Program-made: the position numbers and the translations under genes
Notes under the pieces: model-generated
The model's input: only the letters and a program-made list of their open reading frames with translations
Database searches by the model: none
What the model was told of the DNA's origin: nothing
IMG/VR virus record: IMGVR_UViG_3300046167_000226
Location: 1-34,655 of that record
DNA from: a virus
Direction: 5' to 3' (one strand)
Length of the DNA: 34,655 nt
Shown here: in pieces, positions 13,571 to 22,156 of the stretch
Layout: each line of letters opens with the position of its first letter
How positions within the stretch are numbered: the first letter of the stretch is position 1

Positions 13571-13795
13571 ATGAATATAGACTTAGAAATAGAAATGGAC
13601 AGTAAGCTTTACTTTGTAGAAGCTACAATTAGAAAGGGAGACAGCCCGTCTTATAATTATGAAGGTTCAGCACCTGAGATTGACTACATGGTAGTATACA
13701 ATGAGTTAGGAGATGACGTTACAACTAATCTTAATTGGAAATATGTAAATGAAATAGAAGATCGTTTACATGATTACTATAACGACAATATTTAA
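13571..13795 (+). CDS. Small acidic protein of unknown function (74 aa)
   Basis: Strongly acidic by eye (about 17 Asp/Glu against 5 Lys/Arg). Strands (MNIDLEIEMDSKLYFVEATI) precede a PEIDYMVVYNEL segment and a helical acidic C-terminus. It resembles a class of small phage beta proteins of unknown role. High negative charge also fits a DNA-mimic inhibitor, but that is speculative. Last gene of the second accessory block. Confidence 0.55.
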   Translation: MNIDLEIEMDSKLYFVEATIRKGDSPSYNYEGSAPEIDYMVVYNELGDDVTTNLNWKYVNEIEDRLHDYYNDNI

Positions 13796-13817
13796 TTTTA
13801 GTTTTTGTTTGATAGTA

Positions 13818-13845
13818 GAAGGGTGTCGCTTATGTGATGCCTTTC
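13818..13845 (+). terminator. Long imperfect hairpin ahead of the tail unit
   Basis: GAAGGGTGTCGC and GTGATGCCTTTC pair over 12 positions (several G-U) with a TTAT loop. No long T run follows. It sits 12 nt before late motif copy 2 and probably separates the accessory block from the tail unit. Confidence 0.6.
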
Positions 13846-13857
13846 TTCGTTATACAA

Positions 13858-13872
13858 TGTTTTTAAATAAAG
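13858..13872 (+). promoter_or_regulatory. 15-nt late motif, copy 2 (tail unit)
   Basis: TGTTTTTAAATAAAG, 8 nt before the start codon at 13881. No host-type promoter nearby. Confidence 0.7.
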
Positions 13873-13880
13873 ACTTATAA

Positions 13881-14537
13881 ATGGATATATTAGTACCTAC
13901 TAGCATCAATGATATTACTTTAGAACAGTATCAGAGATTCGCTTTAATCAATACAGAAGATCAGGATCAGGAATTTTTTATACATAAAACTATAGAAATA
14001 TTCTGTAACGTAGACCTTAAGACTATAAACAAGTTTCCTATAAAGGACGCTAGAGCTATCTCAGAGGAGATCTTAGCTGTTTTAAATCAAAACGTACCCT
14101 TTACTGACAGATTTGAGTTAGATGGCGTTAAATACGGTTTTATACCTGATTTGCAACAGATGAGTCTAGGTGAGTTTATAGATCTAGAGGATGCTTTAAA
14201 ATCATCTAAAGACTTTCATAAAGCTGCGTCTGTTATGTTTAGACCTATCAAGAAGGAATATAGTAAGTTATACGCAATAGAGCCTTATGAAGCCTCCACG
14301 AGGATGCATGAAGTAATGAAGAAAGCACCTGTAGGAATTATAAGTGCATCTATAGTTTTTTTTTACACTATCGTCAACGAGTTACTAATGGCTTCGAAGG
14401 ACTTTTCGGAGACGGAACTAGCGGAGGCGATGACTATAGTAGAGAAGGTCAATTTGCAAAGAAATACGGTTGGTTTAACTCGATATACGCATTATGTGGA
14501 GGTATTGCGACAAAATATGGAGAGGTTACACGAATGA
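13881..14537 (+). CDS. Tail assembly chaperone-like protein, frame 0 (lambda G-like)
   Basis: 218 residues in frame 0. The N-terminal 160 residues (LEQYQRFALI, EFFIHKTIEIFCNV, PDLQQMSLGEFIDLEDAL, MFRPI, IISASIVFFYTIVNELL) have the pattern of chaperone proteins that precede tail genes in Bacteroidetes phages. Past about residue 170 the codons change to many G/C-ending ones (TCG, ACG, GCG, GAG, GTC), unlike the rest of the phage. The -1 frame there is open and has phage-like codons instead. Frame 0 beyond about 14409 may therefore be only an accidental extension, and the main product may be a -1 frameshift fusion of about 246 residues ending at 14620. Confidence 0.7.
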   Translation: MDILVPTSINDITLEQYQRFALINTEDQDQEFFIHKTIEIFCNVDLKTINKFPIKDARAISEEILAVLNQNVPFTDRFELDGVKYGFIPDLQQMSLGEFIDLEDALKSSKDFHKAASVMFRPIKKEYSKLYAIEPYEASTRMHEVMKKAPVGIISASIVFFYTIVNELLMASKDFSETELAEAMTIVEKVNLQRNTVGLTRYTHYVEVLRQNMERLHE

Positions 14538-14620
14538 ATCATCTAGAAGCTCTAATGTTTTTAGAGTTTGAAAAAGAGAAGACAGAAATAGAAAGGGCAC
14601 AATATAGACGAAACAGGTAA
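14312..14620 (+). CDS. -1 frame extension of the tail chaperone (GT-like), reached by frameshifting
   Basis: This frame is open from 14312 to the TAA at 14618-14620 and has no good start codon until ATG 14534. Its translation beyond about 14400 reads like real protein: FGDGTSGGDDYSREG, FAKKYGWFNSIYALCGGI, TKYGEVTRMNHLEALMFLEF, then EKEKTEIERAQYRRNR. The switch from frame 0 could occur at the nine-T run at 14356-14364 or at the C-TTTT at 14402-14406. Either yields about 246 residues. Lambda and many siphoviruses make a G/GT pair this way. A true indel or an assembly error in the T run would look the same. Confidence 0.6.
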   Translation, partial: SNEESTCRNYKCIYSFFLHYRQRVTNGFEGLFGDGTSGGDDYSREGQFAKKYGWFNSIYALCGGIATKYGEVTRMNHLEALMFLEFEKEKTEIERAQYRRNR

Positions 14621-14623
14621 AAC

Positions 14624-15082
14624 ATGAATAACATATTTAAATTAACAGACAAGATAAAAGAGGAGCTACAAAATAACGAGCTTATCAATCAGGTTACTTT
14701 TGGTGATCTATTTGAAGTAGATTTACTTAAGAAAAACATATATCCCTTAGCCCATGTAGGTATGTCTACAGCTAGAATAGGTCAAGGGGTCGCTTATGTA
14801 GATATGAGTATCTTATTTTTAGATATAGTAGATGAATCTAAGTCAGAAGAGACGGATCACTTTTACGGTAATGATAATGAGCATTTTGTAATGAATAGCA
14901 TGTTTTCAGCAGCTACCAAGACAGTTCAGGAGTTAATGAGAGGTGAATTATATGGAGACGGATTTCAAGTTGACGAAGATGACGTATCTGTAGAATTTTT
15001 CTCTGAAAGATTTGAAGATAAACTAGCAGGTGTAGGCATCGACTTTACTGTAGCTATTAAGAACACTTTAGATCTATGCTAA
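14624..15082 (+). CDS. Putative tail completion/terminator protein
   Basis: 152 residues. Helical N-terminus (IFKLTDKIKEELQNNELIN), then a strand-rich centre (YVDMSILFLDIVDES) and a C-terminal GVGIDFTVAIKN strand. Placed between the chaperone and an HK97 gp10-like gene, this size and outline fit a tail terminator or head-tail joining protein. The assignment is by position and general form. It overlaps the next gene by 7 nt. Confidence 0.55.
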   Translation: MNNIFKLTDKIKEELQNNELINQVTFGDLFEVDLLKKNIYPLAHVGMSTARIGQGVAYVDMSILFLDIVDESKSEETDHFYGNDNEHFVMNSMFSAATKTVQELMRGELYGDGFQVDEDDVSVEFFSERFEDKLAGVGIDFTVAIKNTLDLC

Positions 15083-15672
15083 ATTTAACTAACACCTCTA
15101 CTTATCCTAGAGCTAGACGAGTCTTAGAAGCTTATAAACGCTACGTAGTTTCTCAGTCTAAATCTAATTTAACTAAAGGTAGACATGTTAACGGAAAAAG
15201 GAAGTCATATAAGGCTACTAGTAAGCTTTATTCTAGTTTAAAGGGTTATGTATCCTCTAAGATGAATAGATCGCTTAAAGGACGTTTTACGGGTGGTTCT
15301 AGCATGCCTGAGTTAACTTTTGAAATGGCTGACTATGGTAAGTTTATTGATGAAGGAGTAAAAGGGTCAAAAAGTAATTATATAGAGAACAGAAATAGCC
15401 CTAATAAGTTTAGAGGTGGAAAGAAATCAGTTCCTGTTAAGCCTATAGAGAAATGGTGTAGAGCTAGAGGTATATCAGAGAAGTTAGCATTTGTAATAGC
15501 TAGGTCTATATATCAAAAAGGTATAAAAGCGTCTCATTTCTTTACAAAACCATTACAGAAGAGAAACAAATCAATGTGGACGTCATATCATAAAGCTATC
15601 GCAGATGACATCGCTAATAATTTCGCTAATAAAATAGCAAAAAAGATAAAAGCAAATAAATTACACAAATAA
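15076..15672 (+). CDS. HK97 gp10-like neck/head-tail joining protein
   Basis: 198 residues, strongly basic. The phrase FEMADYGKFIDEGVKG, with a tyrosine and a GKFIDEG turn followed by a basic loop and a helical C-terminus, is typical of gp10-like head-closure/tail-joining proteins in Bacteroidetes phages. It stands next to the tail-completion candidate, supporting a role at the head-tail interface. The C-terminus is a lysine-rich helix (ANKIAKKIKANKLHK). Confidence 0.6.
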   Translation: MLNLTNTSTYPRARRVLEAYKRYVVSQSKSNLTKGRHVNGKRKSYKATSKLYSSLKGYVSSKMNRSLKGRFTGGSSMPELTFEMADYGKFIDEGVKGSKSNYIENRNSPNKFRGGKKSVPVKPIEKWCRARGISEKLAFVIARSIYQKGIKASHFFTKPLQKRNKSMWTSYHKAIADDIANNFANKIAKKIKANKLHK

Positions 15673-15673
15673 C

Positions 15674-16783
15674 ATGGCAGTATATAGAAACATCAATGTA
15701 AGAAGCCCTTTCTTTAGTCAATTAGCTACCTCTGAGCCTCTAGTAGACTTAGAACTTAGAGTTTGGGTAGGTCTTTTAAGCAATAAACCTACAGACCCTA
15801 CTTATACAATGACTAAGGAGCAAACAGGAGGACAAGCTACTTTTGAGATAGCTGAATTAATTAGAGACAGCATTTCTCAGTCAGCTTCATTAGTTTCAGG
15901 TACTGCATGGGTTGAGGTTATGATGGATGACAGAGACGCTACACCTACTGAGACTATATATTTAGCTAGTGAAGGATATAAATTATTTACAGAAGGAGTT
16001 CAAAACAATGGTAACTCATGGGAGTCAGATTTTGTAGCTTTACCTGAGTACTCTTCAGGTAATTATAAGGTATTAGTAGGGCATGATCGATACTCTACTT
16101 TTTCTGTATATATTCAGCCTCAGAATTCAATAGATTGGAAATACACAGTAAATAAGACAGACGGAACTTCTTATGACGAGCTTTTATTTGAAGTAGATTC
16201 TAGTCAAGCTAAATTTGTTAATATACAGGTAGGTAAAGACATTTCATCTATAGACTTAGATATGGGTGGAGAATTAGCTACAGTAGAAGCAGTTTACACA
16301 GATTGCAATAAATACAATATGTCGCCTACGGCTTCCCAAGTAGTCTCAGGTAATATAGATGACAGTAAGCACGTTAGTTTAATGTATGTTAATAAATACG
16401 GAGCTAGAACTGAATTTCCTTTTACTTTAAAACATATTGAATCTATAGAGGTTTCTAGCGATGGATTTCATAGAAATAATATAAATTACAACTCACTTAA
16501 TACTTACAACGGTAAACATGCTTTTAGAAAGAGGATAACAGGCTCTAAGCAGAGCTTCGTAGCTAATACTGATTGGTTAGATCAATACTTCGTAAAACAA
16601 ATGGAGGAAATGATTATGAGTGAGTATGTATGGGCTAGAGTATCTACTGTTAACGACACTACTTACTTCCCTATAAATATAAAGACAAAGAAATTAGAGA
16701 AAAAGAATCACTTAAATGACAAACTAATTCAATATTCTGTACAATTTGAAACAGCTTCAGAATATATTAATACAGTTAGATAA
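15674..16783 (+). CDS. Virion structural protein, probably tail tip/baseplate (369 aa)
   Basis: Starts 1 nt after the previous stop and ends directly against the next start. The sequence is beta-rich with many aromatic and threonine residues (LELRVWVGLLSNKPTDPTYT, GTAWVEVMMDDRD, KYTVNKTDGTSYDELLFEV) and no catalytic motif. Similar large beta proteins occur beside tail genes in Bacteroidetes phages. Position next to the 790-aa tail protein suggests a baseplate or tail-tip component. Confidence 0.55.
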   Translation: MAVYRNINVRSPFFSQLATSEPLVDLELRVWVGLLSNKPTDPTYTMTKEQTGGQATFEIAELIRDSISQSASLVSGTAWVEVMMDDRDATPTETIYLASEGYKLFTEGVQNNGNSWESDFVALPEYSSGNYKVLVGHDRYSTFSVYIQPQNSIDWKYTVNKTDGTSYDELLFEVDSSQAKFVNIQVGKDISSIDLDMGGELATVEAVYTDCNKYNMSPTASQVVSGNIDDSKHVSLMYVNKYGARTEFPFTLKHIESIEVSSDGFHRNNINYNSLNTYNGKHAFRKRITGSKQSFVANTDWLDQYFVKQMEEMIMSEYVWARVSTVNDTTYFPINIKTKKLEKKNHLNDKLIQYSVQFETASEYINTVR

Positions 16784-19156
16784 ATGAAAATACCTTTAAG
16801 AATATTAATAGGAGAAACTTTAGAAATTGATGAAACAGTAACTAATTGGGGTGATGTTATTGATACGTGGGAGACTTACGCGGTCTTATGGAATCAGTCA
16901 GGAGGTTTATCGGTAGACCCTACAGCTGCACCTGTTTTGGATATGTTCGGAGACGAAGGTATATCTATAAAGTCTTTAGTAAAAGACATGAGTGATCCTA
17001 AAAAACTATTTACAGACTTTTCTAGATCCTTTACAGTACCTGCTAGTAAAAAAAATAATAGAATATTTAAGCACTACTACAATATAGAGATAACTAACGG
17101 TATAGATTCTAGGGAGTTAGTTCCTGCTAGAATATTAATGAATAACGCTACGTATAAAGTAGGTAATATAAGAGTGGAAGGAGCTAAAATGTCTAAAGGA
17201 GTAGCTTTGTCTTATAAGATTACTTTTATAGGTAAATTATCAGAACTATCTAGAAAAATAGGGCAAGATAGATTATCTTCTTTAGATCTAGATAAATACA
17301 ATATATCTTCATTTAATATAAAATCTCAGATAACGGATCTAACTGCTAGAGATATAATGTTCCCTTTAAGCTCTCGTAAGGAACGATTAGTTTACAATAG
17401 TGGTACTAAGTCTCTAGGAATAGATAATATCAGAAACATAGCTTATATTGACTCTACACCCGCAGACGATTACGGTATAGTAGCTGAAGGCGTGGTTGGA
17501 GCTATGTCCGTAGGAACTTTGCTAGATGAAATTGAGCTTAAATATGGTTTTAATTTTACAGGAGCGATGACTAAAGACTATGTTAGAGATTTGAGGTTAT
17601 GGCTTCATCAAACTAAGAATGAAAGATCAGGAGATTTTCTTTTCGATGCTGTAGATGATTTAACTTGGCGAGGAGGATCTGTTAGCGGTTTTACTAGAAA
17701 CGATCATTCTTTGGTGCATAACGAGTCTTTAGGTACTCCCAACACTCCTGGTCATATAAAATATGGTTTGAGAATGAAGGGAACTTGGGCAGGAGACGCT
17801 AAACTTAAAATGTTTAGAAATGGATATATAATAGCTACGTCTAGCGTTTCAGGTCAAATCAAACAAGTGTCAGCAGGTAATGATGGAGACGTTTATACAT
17901 TTACAGTAGAATCTGATACAGCGTTGTCAGCAGATATAGAGATTTCGGTATATCAATACGTGTACCAATTAGAAGAGGGGCAGTTCGGTCTAGAAGGATA
18001 CTATTTGAACGCAATATTTCCTTTAGATGCTACCGCCACAGTAGGTTTAGTAGATACTTTTGTAGTTCATGAACACATGCCTAAAATGAAGATTATGGAG
18101 TTTTTATCTTCTTTATTTAAGATGTTTAACTTAGTTGCTCAAGTTGACAACGAATTAAATATATCAACAAAGCACTATGATCATTTCATGAGTGAAGGAG
18201 AGCTTAAAGATATTACTGATTATGTAGATATAGAGAGCTATGATGTTAATAGACCTAACATATACTCTTCTTTACAGATGGATTTCGCAGATCCTAAAGT
18301 AGCTCTAGAATTAGGATATCTAGCTGTTAACGGTAAACAATACGGGGAATTAGCTTATGAATTAACAGGTAATAACGGGGTGAGGTTATCAGGTTCGGAA
18401 TATAATCTTAAGTTAGAGAATCAGAGAATACCTGTAGAGCCTTTAACTGATTTGAATGATTATTCTAGCACAACAGTCTTACATACTTTATTTAGTGATT
18501 TAAAAGGCGCTGAACAGCAAGTAAAACCTAGTTTTACATATATTGTTAAACGATTATCAGGAGATAGTATAGCTTTTTCAGGTGAAACCACTGTTACTAG
18601 CTCTACAACATATACGACGCCTTCCAATTCTTATAATAATCAAACATTAAATAATAATATTCCGAATAGTGAGTTAGGTATATTAGGTCTATACTTCGGA
18701 GAGGAAATTAGTGAATATAATCCCGACTCTTTTAAGGAAGGAATGGGGCTATGGAACTCTTTTTACAGAGGTATCACAGCAATGATGTTTAATGAAGATA
18801 AGAGAAGGGTTACTTTTAAATCTCACTTACCTCAAGGTGTAATATTAAATTTATCTTTAGCAGATACTTTCCGTATTAATAACAAATTTTATAATATTAA
18901 CTCTATAGATACTAATTATTTAACAGGTGTATCTAAATTAGATTTAACCTTAGTAGGTAGAAGCCGATTACCTCAGTTTCACACTTCATGGACTATAACT
19001 AACAATGATTCTGCTAATATACTATACATAACTTATATAGATATAAATGGAGAATTAGTTAGAGGTCAAGTAGCTGTGTCAAGTACTGTTACTTTATCAA
19101 TGATAGGAGATGTTATAGGTCATAGTCATAATGACTACATATCAGCTAAGGCTTAA
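16784..19156 (+). CDS. Large tail/baseplate structural protein (790 aa)
   Basis: ATG 16784 directly follows the previous stop. The N-terminus (LEIDETVTNWGDV, SDPKKLFTDFSRSFTVPASKKNN) is a phrase typical of a family of Bacteroidetes phage tail proteins. Further on lie beta-rich segments, a HEHMPKMKIMEFLSSLFKMF helix near residue 430 and a C-terminal beta domain ending SHNDYISAKA. It probably forms part of the tail tip that contacts the cell. It is the last gene of the 13881-19156 unit. Confidence 0.6.
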   Translation: MKIPLRILIGETLEIDETVTNWGDVIDTWETYAVLWNQSGGLSVDPTAAPVLDMFGDEGISIKSLVKDMSDPKKLFTDFSRSFTVPASKKNNRIFKHYYNIEITNGIDSRELVPARILMNNATYKVGNIRVEGAKMSKGVALSYKITFIGKLSELSRKIGQDRLSSLDLDKYNISSFNIKSQITDLTARDIMFPLSSRKERLVYNSGTKSLGIDNIRNIAYIDSTPADDYGIVAEGVVGAMSVGTLLDEIELKYGFNFTGAMTKDYVRDLRLWLHQTKNERSGDFLFDAVDDLTWRGGSVSGFTRNDHSLVHNESLGTPNTPGHIKYGLRMKGTWAGDAKLKMFRNGYIIATSSVSGQIKQVSAGNDGDVYTFTVESDTALSADIEISVYQYVYQLEEGQFGLEGYYLNAIFPLDATATVGLVDTFVVHEHMPKMKIMEFLSSLFKMFNLVAQVDNELNISTKHYDHFMSEGELKDITDYVDIESYDVNRPNIYSSLQMDFADPKVALELGYLAVNGKQYGELAYELTGNNGVRLSGSEYNLKLENQRIPVEPLTDLNDYSSTTVLHTLFSDLKGAEQQVKPSFTYIVKRLSGDSIAFSGETTVTSSTTYTTPSNSYNNQTLNNNIPNSELGILGLYFGEEISEYNPDSFKEGMGLWNSFYRGITAMMFNEDKRRVTFKSHLPQGVILNLSLADTFRINNKFYNINSIDTNYLTGVSKLDLTLVGRSRLPQFHTSWTITNNDSANILYITYIDINGELVRGQVAVSSTVTLSMIGDVIGHSHNDYISAKA

Positions 19157-19396
19157 TAAGTAGTTTATGCCTCCTCTAGACATTTTAAATAGGATTGTTT
19201 TTGATCGGTGTATTTGAATATGAGTGGAGGCGTAGAAAATGACAAAGCTCATGCAATTATACAGCTAGAGTATCTGATCCAACACACGTCCGTCTTTATT
19301 AGGTTTGTGAAGTTTAGTAGGGTACTACATTTTAAAAACAGTTTTATTACAAAATACTGCAAAAATATATGCAAGACTTTAAAAAACGTAGTGATT
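19157..19396 (+). other. Noncoding stretch between tail unit and tape measure unit
   Basis: No convincing gene. GCCTCC near 19169 can pair with GGAGGC near 19226, giving a long-range stem that may end the upstream transcript. Reading the - strand near 19330, a CTGTTTTTAAAATG run partly resembles the late motif. A GTG-started frame at 19208-19405 has atypical codons and overlaps the late motif, so I do not call it. Confidence 0.4.
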
Positions 19397-19411
19397 TGTT
19401 TTTAAATAAAG
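19397..19411 (+). promoter_or_regulatory. 15-nt late motif, copy 3 (tape measure unit)
   Basis: TGTTTTTAAATAAAG, 6 nt before the start codon at 19418. Confidence 0.7.
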
Positions 19412-19417
19412 ACTAAA

Positions 19418-19558
19418 ATGATAGAAACATTATTATATTTACTAGAAAAAGTTCCTTATTCATCTAAAAATATAGATATAGCTAAAGGTCTTAATAAATA
19501 TCCTGAAAATTGGGGAGAATTTAAGAGATATATAAAATACAAATTTAAACAAAGATAA
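19418..19558 (+). CDS. 46-aa protein ahead of the tape measure gene
   Basis: ATG 19418 to TAA 19556-19558, overlapping the tape measure start (TAATG). The product is basic (LYLLEKVPYSSKNIDIAKGL, then EFKRYIKYKFKQR). It lies directly behind a late motif and is coupled to the tape measure gene, so it is probably a small tail-assembly protein. No family recognised. Confidence 0.6.
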   Translation: MIETLLYLLEKVPYSSKNIDIAKGLNKYPENWGEFKRYIKYKFKQR

Positions 19559-22128
19559 TGGCAAAAGAAGTAAGAAAGGTACATATATCAGTAAGCTCTA
19601 ACGCTTCGACATCACTAGGTAAAGGAACTACAGCAGCTACAGGATTATCAGGTGCTCTGAAAGGAGTAGGAGCTTCAGCTAATTTAGCTACAGGAGGTAT
19701 TAAAGCCATGACAGCAGCTCTAGTATCTTCAGGAGTAGGAGCTATAGTAGTCGCTGTAGGTGCATTAATTGGAGGTCTAGGTACTCTTATAAACAAATCG
19801 AAAGACTTTTCTAAAGAATTATCAGGTCTTAAAGCTATTCTAGGAAGGGATACAGACCCTTTAGCAATAAAAGAATTAGCTACAGATGCTAAAAGACTAG
19901 GGTCAGAAACAGCTTTCACAGCATTACAAGTGGTTCAGCTACAAACTGAATTTGCTAAGCTAGGTTTTACTACAAATCAGATATTAAACGCTACAGAAGC
20001 TACATTATCTTTAGCGGCAGCAACTGAAACAGATCTAGCAGAAGCGGCATCAGTAGCAGGTGCAACTTTGAGAGGTTTTGGTCTAGCAGCTTCAGAAACT
20101 CAAAGAGTGGTAGATGTAATGGCTAAGTCATTCTCTAAATCATCTTTAGACATGTCTAGTTTTACAGAATCAATGAAGTTAGTTGCTCCGATTGCTAAGA
20201 CAATCAAAGTACCTATAGAACAAGCTACAGCAGCTTTAGGAGTTCTAGCTAATCAAGGTGTTAAAGGATCTATGGCAGGTACTCAGTTAAGGAGAGTAAT
20301 GTCAGATTTAGCACAAAAGACAGGCTTGTCATTTAGGGAGTCATTAACATTAACAGCAGAAAAGTTACAGAACGCTACAAGCGACTCAGAAAAACTAGCG
20401 ATAGCTAAAGAGTTAGTAGGAGATAGAGCTAAAGGGTCAGTTATAGCTTTAGCTGAAAACGTAGACATGTTAGACGAGCTTACCTTATCTTTAAATAAGG
20501 CAGGAGGCGCTGCAAAGCAGATGGCTGATGATAGATTAGACAACCTAAGCGGAGATCTTACTAAGTTATCTTCTGCATGGGAGGGATTTATCTTAGGGCT
20601 AGAAGATGGTAACGGTATTATAAGCAGACTATCTAGGTTTACTATACAGACTTTTACAGCAGTGATTCAAAAAGGAAAAGAAGGAATAGAAGATTTTTCT
20701 TTAGGATGGGATATGCTAGGTATTAACTTACAGAGAGTTACGCCTTTCTTTAAAACAGTATGGCAACAGATTAAAATAATGGGTTTAAATATCTCTAAGT
20801 TCGGAGCTGAAACTAAGATCGCTTTAGCAGATGTTCCATTCATAGGAGGTGCTATAGATAAAGAAGCTACTAAGAATCAGTTGGCTGAATTAGATAAATC
20901 AATAGCTCAGGCAAAAATAAAGATAAAAAAATTCGCTGAAGACTCAGCTAGGATAGATGACGAAGCTTCTGCAAGAATGCGACAGTACTATCAAGATAGG
21001 TTTGCATCTAGAAAAAGAGACGAGAAAATATTAGAAGGTAAAATTAACGAAGAGTTTAGACAAGGGGAAACCAAGAAAGACGAGGAGGCTGCTAAAAAAG
21101 CTGAAGCTGATAGAATATCATTCTTATCTAAATTAAAGAAACTAGAACAAGACACAGACGATCAGACAGAACTAGAAAAGATAGAGCGTAAAAGACAAAG
21201 ACATTTAGCTGAGTTAGACACCATTAAGTTAAATACAAAGGAGAAAGAAGATGCTAAACTAGCTATTGAGGGGATTTATGACGAATTAAGAGCAAGGCAG
21301 AAAGCTAAGAACTTAGAGAAGTTTAATAACATGTTTGGAACTGAAGGACAAGATCCTTTACTTAAAATAGAAAAAGATAGGGAGAATCATTTATTAGCTT
21401 TAGATGCTTTAGAAATATCTGAAACAGAGAAAGAAGAGTTAAAATTACGTATAAAAAAACATTACGATTCATTAAGGGACGAAGTTGACGCTTCAAACAT
21501 AGAAAAGAGAAGACAGTCTATTCAATCTGAGCTAGATGAAGAGAGAAAACTAGCAGAAGAAAAAAGAAGGCTTCTTTATGGAGTACTAGACACAGCAGCG
21601 CAAGTAGCAGGTGAAGAAACAGCAATGGCTAAGGCTTTAATGGCTATTAAATTAGGTATGCAATTAAAGGAACTAGCAATGAAGATGGGTATCATTAAAC
21701 AAGAATTAGCTGTAAAAGCAGGTGCGGCAATGACTGAAGCAGGTATAGAAGGAGCTAAGGTAGCGACAGCTACGGCTTCGGGTATGGCTGAAACATCTAA
21801 GATCGGTTTTCCTTGGAACGTTATAACAATGGCTTCATACGCTCTACAAGCAGGAATGCTGATTAAGAGTTTTGCAAGCTCTAAAAGTAAATTGAAAGGG
21901 ATAACATCATCTATCGGCGGTAGTAGTGGTGGTGGTGGCTCTGTAAGTGCTCCTCCTGCGCCTCCTTCATTTAATGTTATTGGCGGAACTTCTGCGGGTG
22001 AAGAAATGGTAGCAAGTACTATAGCTTCTGTAAATCAGAATCCAATAAAAGCTTATGTAGTTAGCTCAGACGTAACTACTAGTCAGGAATTACAGAGAAA
22101 TACGGAGACCATTGCATCCATAGGATAA
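19558..22128 (+). CDS. Tail tape measure protein (TP901-type)
   Basis: 856 residues. The N-terminal GLSGALKGVGASANLATGGI and a hydrophobic ALVSSGVGAIVVAVGALIGG segment precede the TP901 core (about 80-240: AKRLGSETAFTALQVVQLQT, ATLRGFGLAASETQRVVDVM, ALGVLANQGVKGSMAGTQLR). A long charged coiled-coil region fills 450-690, and a C-terminal hydrophobic and Gly/Ser/Pro-rich part follows. At about 0.15 nm per residue this suggests a tail near 130 nm, supporting a siphovirus. Here it lies upstream of the capsid and portal genes, not after them. Confidence 0.9.
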   Translation: MAKEVRKVHISVSSNASTSLGKGTTAATGLSGALKGVGASANLATGGIKAMTAALVSSGVGAIVVAVGALIGGLGTLINKSKDFSKELSGLKAILGRDTDPLAIKELATDAKRLGSETAFTALQVVQLQTEFAKLGFTTNQILNATEATLSLAAATETDLAEAASVAGATLRGFGLAASETQRVVDVMAKSFSKSSLDMSSFTESMKLVAPIAKTIKVPIEQATAALGVLANQGVKGSMAGTQLRRVMSDLAQKTGLSFRESLTLTAEKLQNATSDSEKLAIAKELVGDRAKGSVIALAENVDMLDELTLSLNKAGGAAKQMADDRLDNLSGDLTKLSSAWEGFILGLEDGNGIISRLSRFTIQTFTAVIQKGKEGIEDFSLGWDMLGINLQRVTPFFKTVWQQIKIMGLNISKFGAETKIALADVPFIGGAIDKEATKNQLAELDKSIAQAKIKIKKFAEDSARIDDEASARMRQYYQDRFASRKRDEKILEGKINEEFRQGETKKDEEAAKKAEADRISFLSKLKKLEQDTDDQTELEKIERKRQRHLAELDTIKLNTKEKEDAKLAIEGIYDELRARQKAKNLEKFNNMFGTEGQDPLLKIEKDRENHLLALDALEISETEKEELKLRIKKHYDSLRDEVDASNIEKRRQSIQSELDEERKLAEEKRRLLYGVLDTAAQVAGEETAMAKALMAIKLGMQLKELAMKMGIIKQELAVKAGAAMTEAGIEGAKVATATASGMAETSKIGFPWNVITMASYALQAGMLIKSFASSKSKLKGITSSIGGSSGGGGSVSAPPAPPSFNVIGGTSAGEEMVASTIASVNQNPIKAYVVSSDVTTSQELQRNTETIASIG

Positions 22129-22134
22129 ATAAAC

Positions 22135-22149
22135 TGTTTTTAAATAAAG
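22135..22149 (+). promoter_or_regulatory. 15-nt late motif, copy 4 (protease unit)
   Basis: TGTTTTTAAATAAAG preceded by C, 7 nt before the start at 22157 and only 6 nt after the tape measure stop. Confidence 0.7.
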
Positions 22150-22156
22150 TATATAT

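Noticed and set aside
19208-19405. A 65-codon frame starting with GTG between the tail unit and the tape measure unit
   Set aside because: Its codons and composition are unlike the phage genes, its end runs into late motif copy 3, and it has no promoter or coupling.
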